From: Bacteroidota bacterium
GTDB taxonomy: Bacteria; Bacteroidota; Bacteroidia; Chitinophagales; BACL12
Assembly (NCBI GenBank): GCA_016124275.1
Contig: WGOA01000053.1
Location: forward strand, 1 to 36,866
DNA length: 36,866 nucleotides
Direction: 5' to 3'
Each line of letters starts with the position of its first letter. Position 1 is the stretch's first letter. Shown in pieces: positions 25,407 to 32,209 of the stretch. The notes beneath the pieces are model-generated. The model searched no databases, was not told where the DNA came from, and saw only the letters and a list, made by a program, of their open reading frames with translations. The position numbers were made by a program, and so were the translations under genes.

Positions 25407-25646
25407 ATGGTACAATCCTACACCCAAGACACCCTGGTCCGCTTTCTTTACCGTGAAACGTCTGCAGCAGAAACCGATGCCATTGAGCGAGCCCTGGACA
25501 TCGATTTTGAGCTTCGCGAGCGTTTCGAAACCTTGAAAGCATCCGCGGAAGCGCTGGACTGCCGCATGGCCAGCCCATCTAACCGCACCCTGGAAAACCT
25601 GTTGCGCTACAGCCGCAGCACGGCACCCATCGAGACCACCCGTTAA
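25407..25646 (+). CDS. Small acidic protein linked to the sigma factor (possible anti-sigma factor)
   Basis: The 79-residue soluble protein has no membrane segment or signal peptide. It begins MVQSYTQDTLVRFLYRETSAAE and continues with charged helical segments (DAIERALDIDFELRERFETLKASAEAL), ending in a polar tail. Small proteins of this size and pattern (an L-xx-F/YIY-x-ET-S/T opening and an acidic helix) are commonly encoded directly after such sigma factors in Bacteroidota, so a regulator of the sigma factor is plausible, but the function is unproven. I see no zinc-binding H-x3-C-x2-C motif, so it is not a typical ZAS anti-sigma factor. A strong terminator follows about 90 bp later. Confidence 0.75.
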   Translation: MVQSYTQDTLVRFLYRETSAAETDAIERALDIDFELRERFETLKASAEALDCRMASPSNRTLENLLRYSRSTAPIETTR

Positions 25647-25734
25647 GGAACAGGTTTTCTAAAAGCCCCGCTTCCGGCGATACGCCTTAGCACTGGAGTT
25701 TTTTGCAATGCCGGAGTCTTTATCGGTTTATTCT

Positions 25735-25770
25735 AAAGCCACCTTTCCCCGCGGAAAGGTGGTTTTTTTT
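25735..25770 (+). terminator. Intrinsic terminator after the sigma factor operon
   Basis: A perfect 10-bp stem, ccacctttcc / ggaaaggtgg (25739-25748 and 25753-25762), has a 4-nt loop and is followed by eight T (25763-25770). The upstream A residues can extend the stem. It ends the sigma factor/small protein transcript. Confidence 0.92.
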
Positions 25771-25813
25771 GTGCCTTATGGGCTGCTAAGGTCCGATTGG
25801 CTAATTTCCGTGC

Positions 25814-26590
25814 ATGGAGGATGATGTGAAGGCAACTGGGAGCGCAAGGAACGATACCCCTTCGCCCGAAAATCAGGGAACACCGGACGATTTGGAGGCG
25901 GACATGAACGACCCTTCCCCTGCGGAAGCCGCAGAAATGGCGGTGTTTGAGACTTTTCCCGACCGCGAACAAGCGGCGCCGATCTTGCGCATTCTGGACG
26001 AAAACGGCATTCCGTACGCGTTTGAGGAAAACCGCATGGGCTTTGACCCGAGTTTTGCCAACAACGTGATGTACCAGGCCTGGGTGCTGAAATTGCCCCC
26101 GGACCGCTTTGAAGAGCTGAGGAAGGACCTGGAAGACGCTTATGGGCAGGAGGACGTGCAGTTGCCGCCCGATCACTATCTCCGCGAGTTTTCGGTGGAA
26201 GAGCTGTTGGAAGTGATTGCCAAGGCGGACGAATGGTCGGAGTTTGACGTGGTGGTGGCCCGGCAAATGCTGGACGAGCGGGGTGCCGGGCTGAACGATG
26301 CGCAGGTGGAGGCCATGCGGGCACAGCGCCGCGCAGCGTTGGCGCTCCCTTCGCCTGCAGATGGCTCCATGATTGCTGCGGCATACCTCCTGGCTTTGTT
26401 GGGCGGTGTGCTGGGCGTGGTCCTGGGTTGGATTTTGATGAACAGCACCAAAACCACCGCTTTTGGCGACAACGTGGCCCATTACGATGCGGCAGCGCAG
26501 GCCCATGGCAAGCGGGCGTTGGGCTTAGGGGTAGTAGTGGCCATCGCGCTGGCGGTTGCGCTGGTGTTGCGGCCCGAATGGTTTGCCTGA
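25814..26590 (+). CDS. DUF2007-like putative signal-transducing membrane protein
   Basis: The 258-residue protein has a disordered acidic N-terminus (about 1-40), then a DUF2007-like domain (about 42-115: AVFETFPDREQAAPILRIL and VLKLPPDRFEELRKDLE, resembling the putative prokaryotic signal-transducing fold). A conserved segment REFSVEELLEVIAKADEWSE (about 122-141) follows, then two C-terminal membrane helices (about 185-210 and 235-255) separated by a loop with AAQAHGKRA. This arrangement occurs in uncharacterised Bacteroidota proteins. The N-terminus probably faces the cytoplasm. It lies between the sigma-operon terminator and recA, and its role is unknown. Confidence 0.8.
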   Translation: MEDDVKATGSARNDTPSPENQGTPDDLEADMNDPSPAEAAEMAVFETFPDREQAAPILRILDENGIPYAFEENRMGFDPSFANNVMYQAWVLKLPPDRFEELRKDLEDAYGQEDVQLPPDHYLREFSVEELLEVIAKADEWSEFDVVVARQMLDERGAGLNDAQVEAMRAQRRAALALPSPADGSMIAAAYLLALLGGVLGVVLGWILMNSTKTTAFGDNVAHYDAAAQAHGKRALGLGVVVAIALAVALVLRPEWFA

Positions 26591-26675
26591 AGCATCGCTC
26601 TGCCGCCTTTGTCGCAAGTTTTCAACATTCCAACAGAAGCCTGTTTTTGCGGCCTCCGGCCCCTCCCCTTTGTGC

Positions 26676-26683
26676 TAACTTTA
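26676..26683 (+). promoter_or_regulatory. Possible -7 element upstream of recA
   Basis: TAACTTTA agrees with TAnnTTTG except for the last base; it lies 112 bp before the recA ATG. The -33 position is not convincing, and no LexA-box-like palindrome was recognised in this gap. Confidence 0.25.
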
Positions 26684-26787
26684 GCCTTCCGGCCCCGCTT
26701 CAGGCGTTTCAGCGCGTTTATTCGGTGGAAGAGCGAAGGCGTTTTTTAGCGAGTTTGCCGGCTTAAGCACGCACAAAGCAATAGAAC

Positions 26788-27864
26788 ATGAGCAGTTCCA
26801 ATGGAAACAAAGGCGCCACTACCCTGGACGCCAATAAAATGAAAGCCCTCGGTTTGGCCCTGGACAGCCTGAACAAAACCTACGGCAAGGGTACGGTCAT
26901 GAAAATGAGCGATTCGCCCATCGCCCAGGTGGAGATCATCCCCACGGGTTCGCTGGGGCTGGACATCGCCCTGGGCATCGGTGGCTTGCCCAAAGGCCGG
27001 GTCGTTGAAGTTTACGGACCGGAAAGTTCGGGTAAAACCACCCTGGCCCTTCACGCCATCGCAGAAGCACAACGCCGCGGCGGCATTGCAGCTTTTATTG
27101 ATGCCGAGCACGCCTTTGACAAACTCTACGCCGAGAAATTGGGCGTTGATGTTGAAAACCTGCTGATTTCACAGCCCGACAACGGCGAGCAGGCCCTTGA
27201 GATTACCGAGCACCTGATTCGCTCCGGTGCGCTGGACATCGTGGTGATTGACTCCGTGGCGGCGCTTGTTCCCCGCGGCGAACTCGAAGGCGAAATGGGC
27301 GACGCCAAAGTGGGTCTGCAAGCCCGACTGATGTCGCAAGCCTTGCGCAAGCTCACCGGCACCATCTCCAAAACCGGGTGTTGCTGTTTGTTCATCAACC
27401 AACTCCGCATGAAAATCGGGGTCATGTTCGGCAACCCCGAAACCACCACCGGTGGAAATGCCCTTAAATTTTACGCATCGGTTCGTCTGGACATCCGCCG
27501 CACAGGCCAGATCAAAGAAAAAGAAGAGATCCAAGGCAACCGCGTCAAGGTCAAAGTGGTCAAGAACAAAGTGGCCCCTCCCTTCCGCGTGGCCGAATTC
27601 GACATCATGTACGGCGAAGGCATTTCCAAAGCCGGCGAAATCGTGGATTTAGGCGTGGAGAGCGGGGTGCTGCAAAAAAGCGGTTCCTGGTACTCCTACG
27701 ACAGCACCAAACTCGGACAGGGCCGCGAGGCGGTTAAGCAATTGCTGCACGACAACCCGGAGCTATCCGCGGAACTGGAGGCTAAAATCAAGGCCATATA
27801 CAAACCGGTTGAAGCGAACGATTCGGACAGCTCCAGCATGGACAGCGATTTGGGCGACGCCTAA
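26788..27864 (+). CDS. recA: Recombinase RecA
   Basis: The 358-residue DNA-dependent ATPase catalyses strand exchange and promotes LexA cleavage. Walker [10 protein letters not shown] is at residues 77-85, the conserved FIDAEHAFD and the L2/ATPase segment [37 protein letters not shown] are present, and the acidic C-terminal tail ([14 protein letters not shown]) is typical. No intein or unusual insertion is visible. Length is normal. It is a single transcription unit ending in the inverted-repeat element described separately. Confidence 0.98.
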   Translation: MSSSNGNKGATTLDANKMKALGLALDSLNKTYGKGTVMKMSDSPIAQVEIIPTGSLGLDIALGIGGLPKGRVVEVYGPESSGKTTLALHAIAEAQRRGGIAAFIDAEHAFDKLYAEKLGVDVENLLISQPDNGEQALEITEHLIRSGALDIVVIDSVAALVPRGELEGEMGDAKVGLQARLMSQALRKLTGTISKTGCCCLFINQLRMKIGVMFGNPETTTGGNALKFYASVRLDIRRTGQIKEKEEIQGNRVKVKVVKNKVAPPFRVAEFDIMYGEGISKAGEIVDLGVESGVLQKSGSWYSYDSTKLGQGREAVKQLLHDNPELSAELEAKIKAIYKPVEANDSDSSSMDSDLGDA

Positions 27865-27891
27865 TCAATCTTTCAACACCTCAAGTTTTAT

Positions 27892-28014
27892 AGGGCATCT
27901 CTAAAAACCCCAGAGACAAGGCTTGCCCAAATTTTAACACCGGAGTTTACTCTTGTAAATGAGGATGTTAAAATTTGGGCGTAACGCAGGATATGGGGTT
28001 TTTAGGGATGCCCT
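27892..28014. repeat. 123-bp imperfect inverted-repeat element between recA and the CpeT-like gene
   Basis: The ends are agggcatctctaaaaacccc on the left and the complement of agggcatccctaaaaacccc on the right. Outer arms match at 20 of 21 positions; a diverged 12-13 nt segment follows, then a perfect 14-bp inner match (gcccaaattttaac). The centre (about 27941-27966) is short and AT-rich. Left arm 27892-27938, right arm about 27967-28014. It lies between two convergent stops, 28 bp after recA and 3 bp before the other stop codon. Long inverted termini with a short centre suggest a MITE or other transposon-derived element; a bidirectional terminator is the alternative. No target-site duplication was obvious. 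Confidence 0.8.
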
Positions 28015-28017
28015 TTG

Positions 28018-28713
28018 TTACTTTTTTGAGGCGGATGCTAGCTTAACAAACTGGTATCCGCCTTTTTCTGCGCCCCAAATCTGATTGCCTTCATCGTCAA
28101 GGCCCTTGTCCCAGGTGAGCATGCCGTCCTGGCGAATTTCCACTTCGGAAGAAGCCCATCGGGCACCGCGCACGCTGCTGGGGCAGGTTTTATCGCCGGT
28201 ACTGCCGGTATAGATGCCTTTTTCAGCGTTCCAGGTCAGCAGAATGTCGCAGCCTTCGCGCAAATCCAGGTCTGCGGGACTGATGCTGTCCATTAATGCC
28301 GGGCTTTTCCAAACACCGATAAAGCGCGTGGGCTCTTTTAACGTGTACACCACCGAACGAAAGCGGCCATCCGGCTCTTCGGTAACCTGATAAATTCGTT
28401 GCCGATACGGCCGGTCCAGGTAAGTGGCCACGGCTTGTTCTACGTAAATCCAGCGGCCATCCGTCCGCTCCGGCCATACGGGCACCATCTCCAGCCGAAT
28501 GTCATAAAACGACGTGTCTTCAGCTGCCTGCGCAGCACTGGAAAAAGAGCCCGTCATGTAAACCACCAGGTGATCCAGCGGATCTTTGCGGCCCTTGCCG
28601 GAGCCATTACTTTCGCCCGCTTCGGAAGAACCGGAGCAACCCGAGGCCAGCGCAAAGAAAACCATAATAAATGTTATGCTGCCAAGATCCAGCAAATGGC
28701 GCGTCCTTATCAT
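28018..28713 (-). CDS. CpeT/CpcT-like (chromophore lyase family) lipoprotein
   Basis: The 231-residue protein has a type II signal peptide ending LASGC (Cys26), then a short Gly/Ser linker. The folded part matches the CpeT/CpcT family: MTGSFSSAAQA, SFYDIRLEMVPVWPE, GRWIYVEQA with PYRQRIYQV, a REGCDILLTW segment, the GSTGDKTCPSSVRGARWASSEVEI region (described by its key residues), and a final WDKGLDDEGNQIWGAEKGGYQF. In cyanobacteria these proteins attach bilins to phycobiliproteins. No phycobilin genes are nearby and the organism appears non-phototrophic, so a different ligand or a structural role is likely. It is exported and lipid-anchored. The upstream region is AT-rich (28714-28745). Confidence 0.82.
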   Translation of the reverse strand: MIRTRHLLDLGSITFIMVFFALASGCSGSSEAGESNGSGKGRKDPLDHLVVYMTGSFSSAAQAAEDTSFYDIRLEMVPVWPERTDGRWIYVEQAVATYLDRPYRQRIYQVTEEPDGRFRSVVYTLKEPTRFIGVWKSPALMDSISPADLDLREGCDILLTWNAEKGIYTGSTGDKTCPSSVRGARWASSEVEIRQDGMLTWDKGLDDEGNQIWGAEKGGYQFVKLASASKK

Positions 28714-28766
28714 GGTATTTTATTTATTATATTAATATATTTTCTGTCTGCTAGAAATCCAACGGG

Positions 28767-28800
28767 CTTAAGGCAGGCGGCTTAAAGCTGGCGGCTTACA
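28767..28800. repeat. 14-bp tandem repeats carrying repeated stop codons at the glyS 3' end
   Basis: The units cttaaggcaggcgg (28767-28780) and cttaaagctggcgg (28781-28794) are followed by a partial third (cttaca). On the minus strand each unit carries TAA. Because 14 is not divisible by three, the three TAA triplets fall in different reading frames after the glyS stop (28796-28798). Confidence 0.75.
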
Positions 28801-30334
28801 ACTGCTTGAGCAAACTGTTCATGTCCACGCGCTCGCGCACGATCTCGCGCACCCGCGAAACCGGGATGCGCTCTTGTGCCATGCTGTCGCGCTCGCGGAT
28901 GGTCACCATCTGATCGATCAACGTGTCGTGGTCAACCGTGATGCAGTAGGGTGTACCGATAGCATCCATGCGGCGGTAGCGTTTGCCGATGGAGTCTTTT
29001 TCTTCGTAGGCACAGTCGAACTCGAAGCGCAGGTCGTTGAAAATGGCTAACGCTGCTTCGGGCAAACCGTCCTTTCGAACCAGCGGGAACACCGCCACTT
29101 TGGTGGGTGCCAGCGCTGGTGGCAACTTCAACACCACACGGCTTTTGTCGTCGCCGAGGTCTTCTTCGCAATAGGCCTGACAAAGCACCGCCAAAAAGGT
29201 GCGGTCGCATCCGATGGACGTCTCCACAACAAAAGGTATGTAATTCTGCTCCAGCTCCGGGTCAAAATATTGCAGCTTTTTACCGCTCAATTCCTGGTGC
29301 CGGCTCAGGTCAAAATCCGTGCGGGAGTGGATGCCCTCCAGCTCCTTAAAGCCAAAGGGGAAGTTGAATTCAATGTCCACCGCAGCATCAGCGTAGTGCG
29401 CAAGGTTCTGGTGGTCGTGCCAACGCAGGTTTGCTTCGGCGGTGCCCAACACGCGGTGCCAGGCCATGCGGCGCTTCTTCCACTCGTCGTACCATTGCTT
29501 CTGGGTGCCGGGGCGCACGAAGAATTGCATCTCCATTTGCTCAAATTCGCGCATGCGGAAAATGAACTGGCGGGCTACAATTTCATTTCGAAAGGCCTTA
29601 CCGATCTGAGCGATACCAAAGGGAATCCGCTGGCGGCTCGTGTTGAGCACGTTGAGGAAATTCACGAAAATGCCCTGGGCCGTTTCCGGTCGCAGGTAGA
29701 TGGTGGCGGCATCGCCGGCCACCGAACCCAGCTTGGTGTCAAACATCAGGTTGAACTGACGCACATCGGTCCAGTTCTTGGAGCCGCTCTCCGGGCAGGC
29801 GATGCCCTGCTCTTCGATCAGGGCTTTGATGTCGGCCAAATCGCCGGAGGCCAGCGAAGCGGCAGCCCGCCCTTCGACCTGATCAATTTTCTCCTGGCTG
29901 CGGAGCACGTTGGGATTGGTGGCGCGGAACTGGGTTTCGTCAAAACTTTCGCCAAACTTGGCGCGGCCCTTTTCCACCTCCTTGTTCACCTTCTGCCGCA
30001 TTTTTTCCACGTGGTCTTCGATGAGCACGTCGGCGCGGTAGCGCTTTTTGCTGTCTTTGTTGTCGATCAGCGGGTCGTTGAACGCATCCACGTGCCCGGA
30101 TGCCTTCCAGGTTTTGGGGTGCATGAAAATGGCCGCGTCCAGGCCGACGATGTTTTCGTTCAATTGCACCATGGATTTCCACCAAAAATCCTTGATGTTG
30201 CGTTTGAGCTCGGCACCGTTCGGGCCATAGTCGTAAACGGCTCCAAGGCCGTCGTAGATCTCGCTTGAAGGGAAGACAAACCCGTACTCCTTGGCGTGGG
30301 AGATGATTTTCTTAAAGGTATCCTGGTCCGACAT
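28796..30334 (-). CDS. glyS: Glycyl-tRNA synthetase (alpha2 type)
   Basis: The 512-residue class II synthetase charges tRNA-Gly. The start MSDQDTFKKIISHAKEYGFVFPSSEIYDG is taken because it matches the usual N-terminus; the longer frame adds a 21-residue non-conserved leader. Class II motif 2 is seen in GIAQIGKAFRNEIVARQFIFRMREFEQME (described here in part) and motif 3 in ETSIGCDRTFLAVL. The anticodon-binding domain occupies about the last 100 residues (LAPTKVAVFPLV through ERIPVSRVREIV). The single-chain alpha2 form is usual in Bacteroidota. A perfect -7-like element sits only five bases before the ATG. Confidence 0.97.
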   Translation of the reverse strand: MSDQDTFKKIISHAKEYGFVFPSSEIYDGLGAVYDYGPNGAELKRNIKDFWWKSMVQLNENIVGLDAAIFMHPKTWKASGHVDAFNDPLIDNKDSKKRYRADVLIEDHVEKMRQKVNKEVEKGRAKFGESFDETQFRATNPNVLRSQEKIDQVEGRAAASLASGDLADIKALIEEQGIACPESGSKNWTDVRQFNLMFDTKLGSVAGDAATIYLRPETAQGIFVNFLNVLNTSRQRIPFGIAQIGKAFRNEIVARQFIFRMREFEQMEMQFFVRPGTQKQWYDEWKKRRMAWHRVLGTAEANLRWHDHQNLAHYADAAVDIEFNFPFGFKELEGIHSRTDFDLSRHQELSGKKLQYFDPELEQNYIPFVVETSIGCDRTFLAVLCQAYCEEDLGDDKSRVVLKLPPALAPTKVAVFPLVRKDGLPEAALAIFNDLRFEFDCAYEEKDSIGKRYRRMDAIGTPYCITVDHDTLIDQMVTIRERDSMAQERIPVSRVREIVRERVDMNSLLKQL

Positions 30335-30339
30335 GGGCG

Positions 30340-30347
30340 CAAAAGTA
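30340..30347 (-). promoter_or_regulatory. Candidate -7 element of glyS, almost abutting the start codon
   Basis: TACTTTTG on the minus strand is a perfect TAnnTTTG match five bases before the glyS ATG. If used, transcription would begin at or next to the start codon, giving a leaderless or nearly leaderless mRNA. No good -33 box was found, and a chance match is possible. Confidence 0.4.
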
Positions 30348-30409
30348 CGGCAAGAGGGCTGTGAAACAGGCGTTCTGACCAGCCCTGTGCCCGCCACCGG
30401 CTTTGTTTC

Positions 30410-30417
30410 TATTTTTG
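30410..30417 (+). promoter_or_regulatory. Candidate -7 element of the gldA operon
   Basis: TATTTTTG is a perfect TAnnTTTG match 78 bp upstream of the gldA ATG. It lies in the 161-bp divergent gap shared with glyS. A TTTG at 30402-30405 is too close to serve as -33. Confidence 0.45.
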
Positions 30418-30495
30418 CGGGGCTTCCATCTGCCGCAGCAGGCCTCCGGCAGGGCTGTTGTGCAGCCCAATCCCGACCCCTTTCTTCCTTACCCT

Positions 30496-31458
30496 ATGTC
30501 CATTCAAGCTCAGCATCTGACCAAACTGTACGGAGAGCAACGCGCCGTCCATGACGTCAGTTTCGCTATTGGCGCGGGCGAAATCGTGGGCTTTCTGGGC
30601 CCTAACGGGGCGGGCAAGTCTACCACCATGAAAATCCTGACGGGATTTATTCCACAAACCGAAGGAAAAGCTTCCGTGTGCGGCTTTGATGTGGAAAAGG
30701 AGTCGTTGGACGTGCGGCGGCATATCGGGTACCTGCCGGAACACAATCCGCTGTACCTGGACATGTACGTTGGGGAATACCTGGATTTCGTGGGAAGGTT
30801 GTTTGGCCTGCGCAACCGCGACGCGCGCATCCGGCGTATGGTGGAGCGCACCGGCCTGGGACCGGAACAGCACAAGACCATTCGCAACCTTTCCAAAGGG
30901 TACCGGCAACGGGTTGGCCTGGCCCAGGCCATGCTCAACGACCCGGATGTGCTGATCCTGGACGAACCCACCAGCGGCCTTGACCCCAACCAACTGGCCG
31001 ACATCCGCGAGTTGATTCGGGACCTGGGCCGCGAAAAGACCGTGCTCCTTTCCACCCACATCATGCAGGAAGTTCAGGCCATCTGCGACCGGGTGCTGAT
31101 CATTAACAAAGGCGTGCTGGTGGCCGACGACAAAACCGAACACCTGGGCAGCGCCGCAGAAGGCCGCATTGCGCTGACAGTATCGTTCAAGGAAGAGCTG
31201 GATCCCGCGGGGTTGAAACGCTTGCCCGGCGTCTTGCACGTACAAAGCCAGGGCAACCGGCGCTGGCGCCTGGACATCGACGAAAACGCGGTGACGGCAA
31301 CGGGCACTTCACCCGAAGAAATGCTGTTCCGATTTGCCGTTGAGCAACAGTTAACCCTGTTGGGCTCCGAGAAAGAAAAACGCAACCTGGAGGACATCTT
31401 CCGCCAATTGACCCAAACCGCCGACCCGGCTGCACCGCCAACCGGGCAGCAAGACTGA
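30496..31458 (+). CDS. gldA: Gliding-motility ABC transporter ATP-binding subunit GldA
   Basis: The 320-residue ABC ATPase is the energy module of the Gld transporter required for gliding in Flavobacterium. Walker A GPNGAGKST is at residues 35-43, the Q-loop segment is GYLPEHNPLYLDMYVGEYL, the signature is NLSKGYRQR and Walker B is ILDEPTSGLDP, with the H-loop in LLSTHIMQE. The start MSIQAQHLTKLYG is preferred over an upstream in-frame codon because conserved sequence begins there. The C-terminal extension of about 100 residues is usual for GldA. It is followed 19 bp later by gldF. Confidence 0.93.
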   Translation: MSIQAQHLTKLYGEQRAVHDVSFAIGAGEIVGFLGPNGAGKSTTMKILTGFIPQTEGKASVCGFDVEKESLDVRRHIGYLPEHNPLYLDMYVGEYLDFVGRLFGLRNRDARIRRMVERTGLGPEQHKTIRNLSKGYRQRVGLAQAMLNDPDVLILDEPTSGLDPNQLADIRELIRDLGREKTVLLSTHIMQEVQAICDRVLIINKGVLVADDKTEHLGSAAEGRIALTVSFKEELDPAGLKRLPGVLHVQSQGNRRWRLDIDENAVTATGTSPEEMLFRFAVEQQLTLLGSEKEKRNLEDIFRQLTQTADPAAPPTGQQD

Positions 31459-31477
31459 CCGCCTGCCGCAACCGCTT

Positions 31478-32209
31478 ATGATTGCCATCTTCCGCAAAGA
31501 AGTCAACCTCTTCCTGACCAGCCTGATCGGCTACATCGCCATCGGCATCTTTCTGTTGGCCAACGGCCTGATCTGCTGGGTCTTCCCGGATTCCAACATC
31601 CCGGACGGCGGCTATGCCACGCTGGAACCGCTGTTCCAGTTTGCGCCCTGGGTGTTTTTGCTGCTCATCCCGGCCATTACCATGCGCAGTTTTGCGGAAG
31701 AAAACGAGAACGGCACTATGGAATTGCTGGCCACCAAGCCGGTTACGGACAACCAGATCATCGGCGGCAAATTCCTGGCTGCCCTGTTTCTGGTGGGCTT
31801 CTCCATCCTGCCAACCATTGTCTATTATTTTGCCATCAGCGCGCTGGCCTCGCCTCCCGGCAACGTGGACACGGGCGGCATCATCGGGTCGTACATCGGG
31901 CTGTTTTTGCTCGGCGCCGGCTTTGTGTCGGTGGGCATGTTCGCCTCCTCGCTGACGCGCAACCAGATCGTGAGTTTCATCGCGTCGCTGTTCGCCTGTT
32001 TTCTGCTGTTCCAGGCCTTTGATTCGGTGGCCATGCTGCCTGTTTTCGTGGGAAAGGCCGACGGCATCCTGCAACTGTTGAGCATGGGCACCCACTATCG
32101 GAGCATTTCATTGGGGCTGCTCGACACCCGCGATGTCCTGTACTTTCTCAGCGTGGTGGCCTTCTTCTTTTTATTGACCAAAACTGTGCTGGCCAGCCGC
32201 AAATGGTAA
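31478..32209 (+). CDS. gldF: Gliding-motility ABC transporter permease GldF
   Basis: The 243-residue integral membrane protein has six hydrophobic helices: about residues 12-34, 58-72, 93-116, 127-150, 170-186 and 215-238. The opening MIAIFRKEVNLFLTSLIGYI and the ENENGTMELLATKPVTD loop are typical of ABC-2 permeases of the GldF type. It works with GldA and GldG. Its stop overlaps the gldG start by seven bases (32203-32209), which indicates translational coupling. Confidence 0.92.
   Translation: MIAIFRKEVNLFLTSLIGYIAIGIFLLANGLICWVFPDSNIPDGGYATLEPLFQFAPWVFLLLIPAITMRSFAEENENGTMELLATKPVTDNQIIGGKFLAALFLVGFSILPTIVYYFAISALASPPGNVDTGGIIGSYIGLFLLGAGFVSVGMFASSLTRNQIVSFIASLFACFLLFQAFDSVAMLPVFVGKADGILQLLSMGTHYRSISLGLLDTRDVLYFLSVVAFFFLLTKTVLASRKW

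Noticed and set aside
24721..25646. FecI/FecR-type iron-signalling pair
   Set aside because: The downstream protein is only 79 residues, without the FecR domain or a membrane helix, and no TonB-dependent receptor follows.
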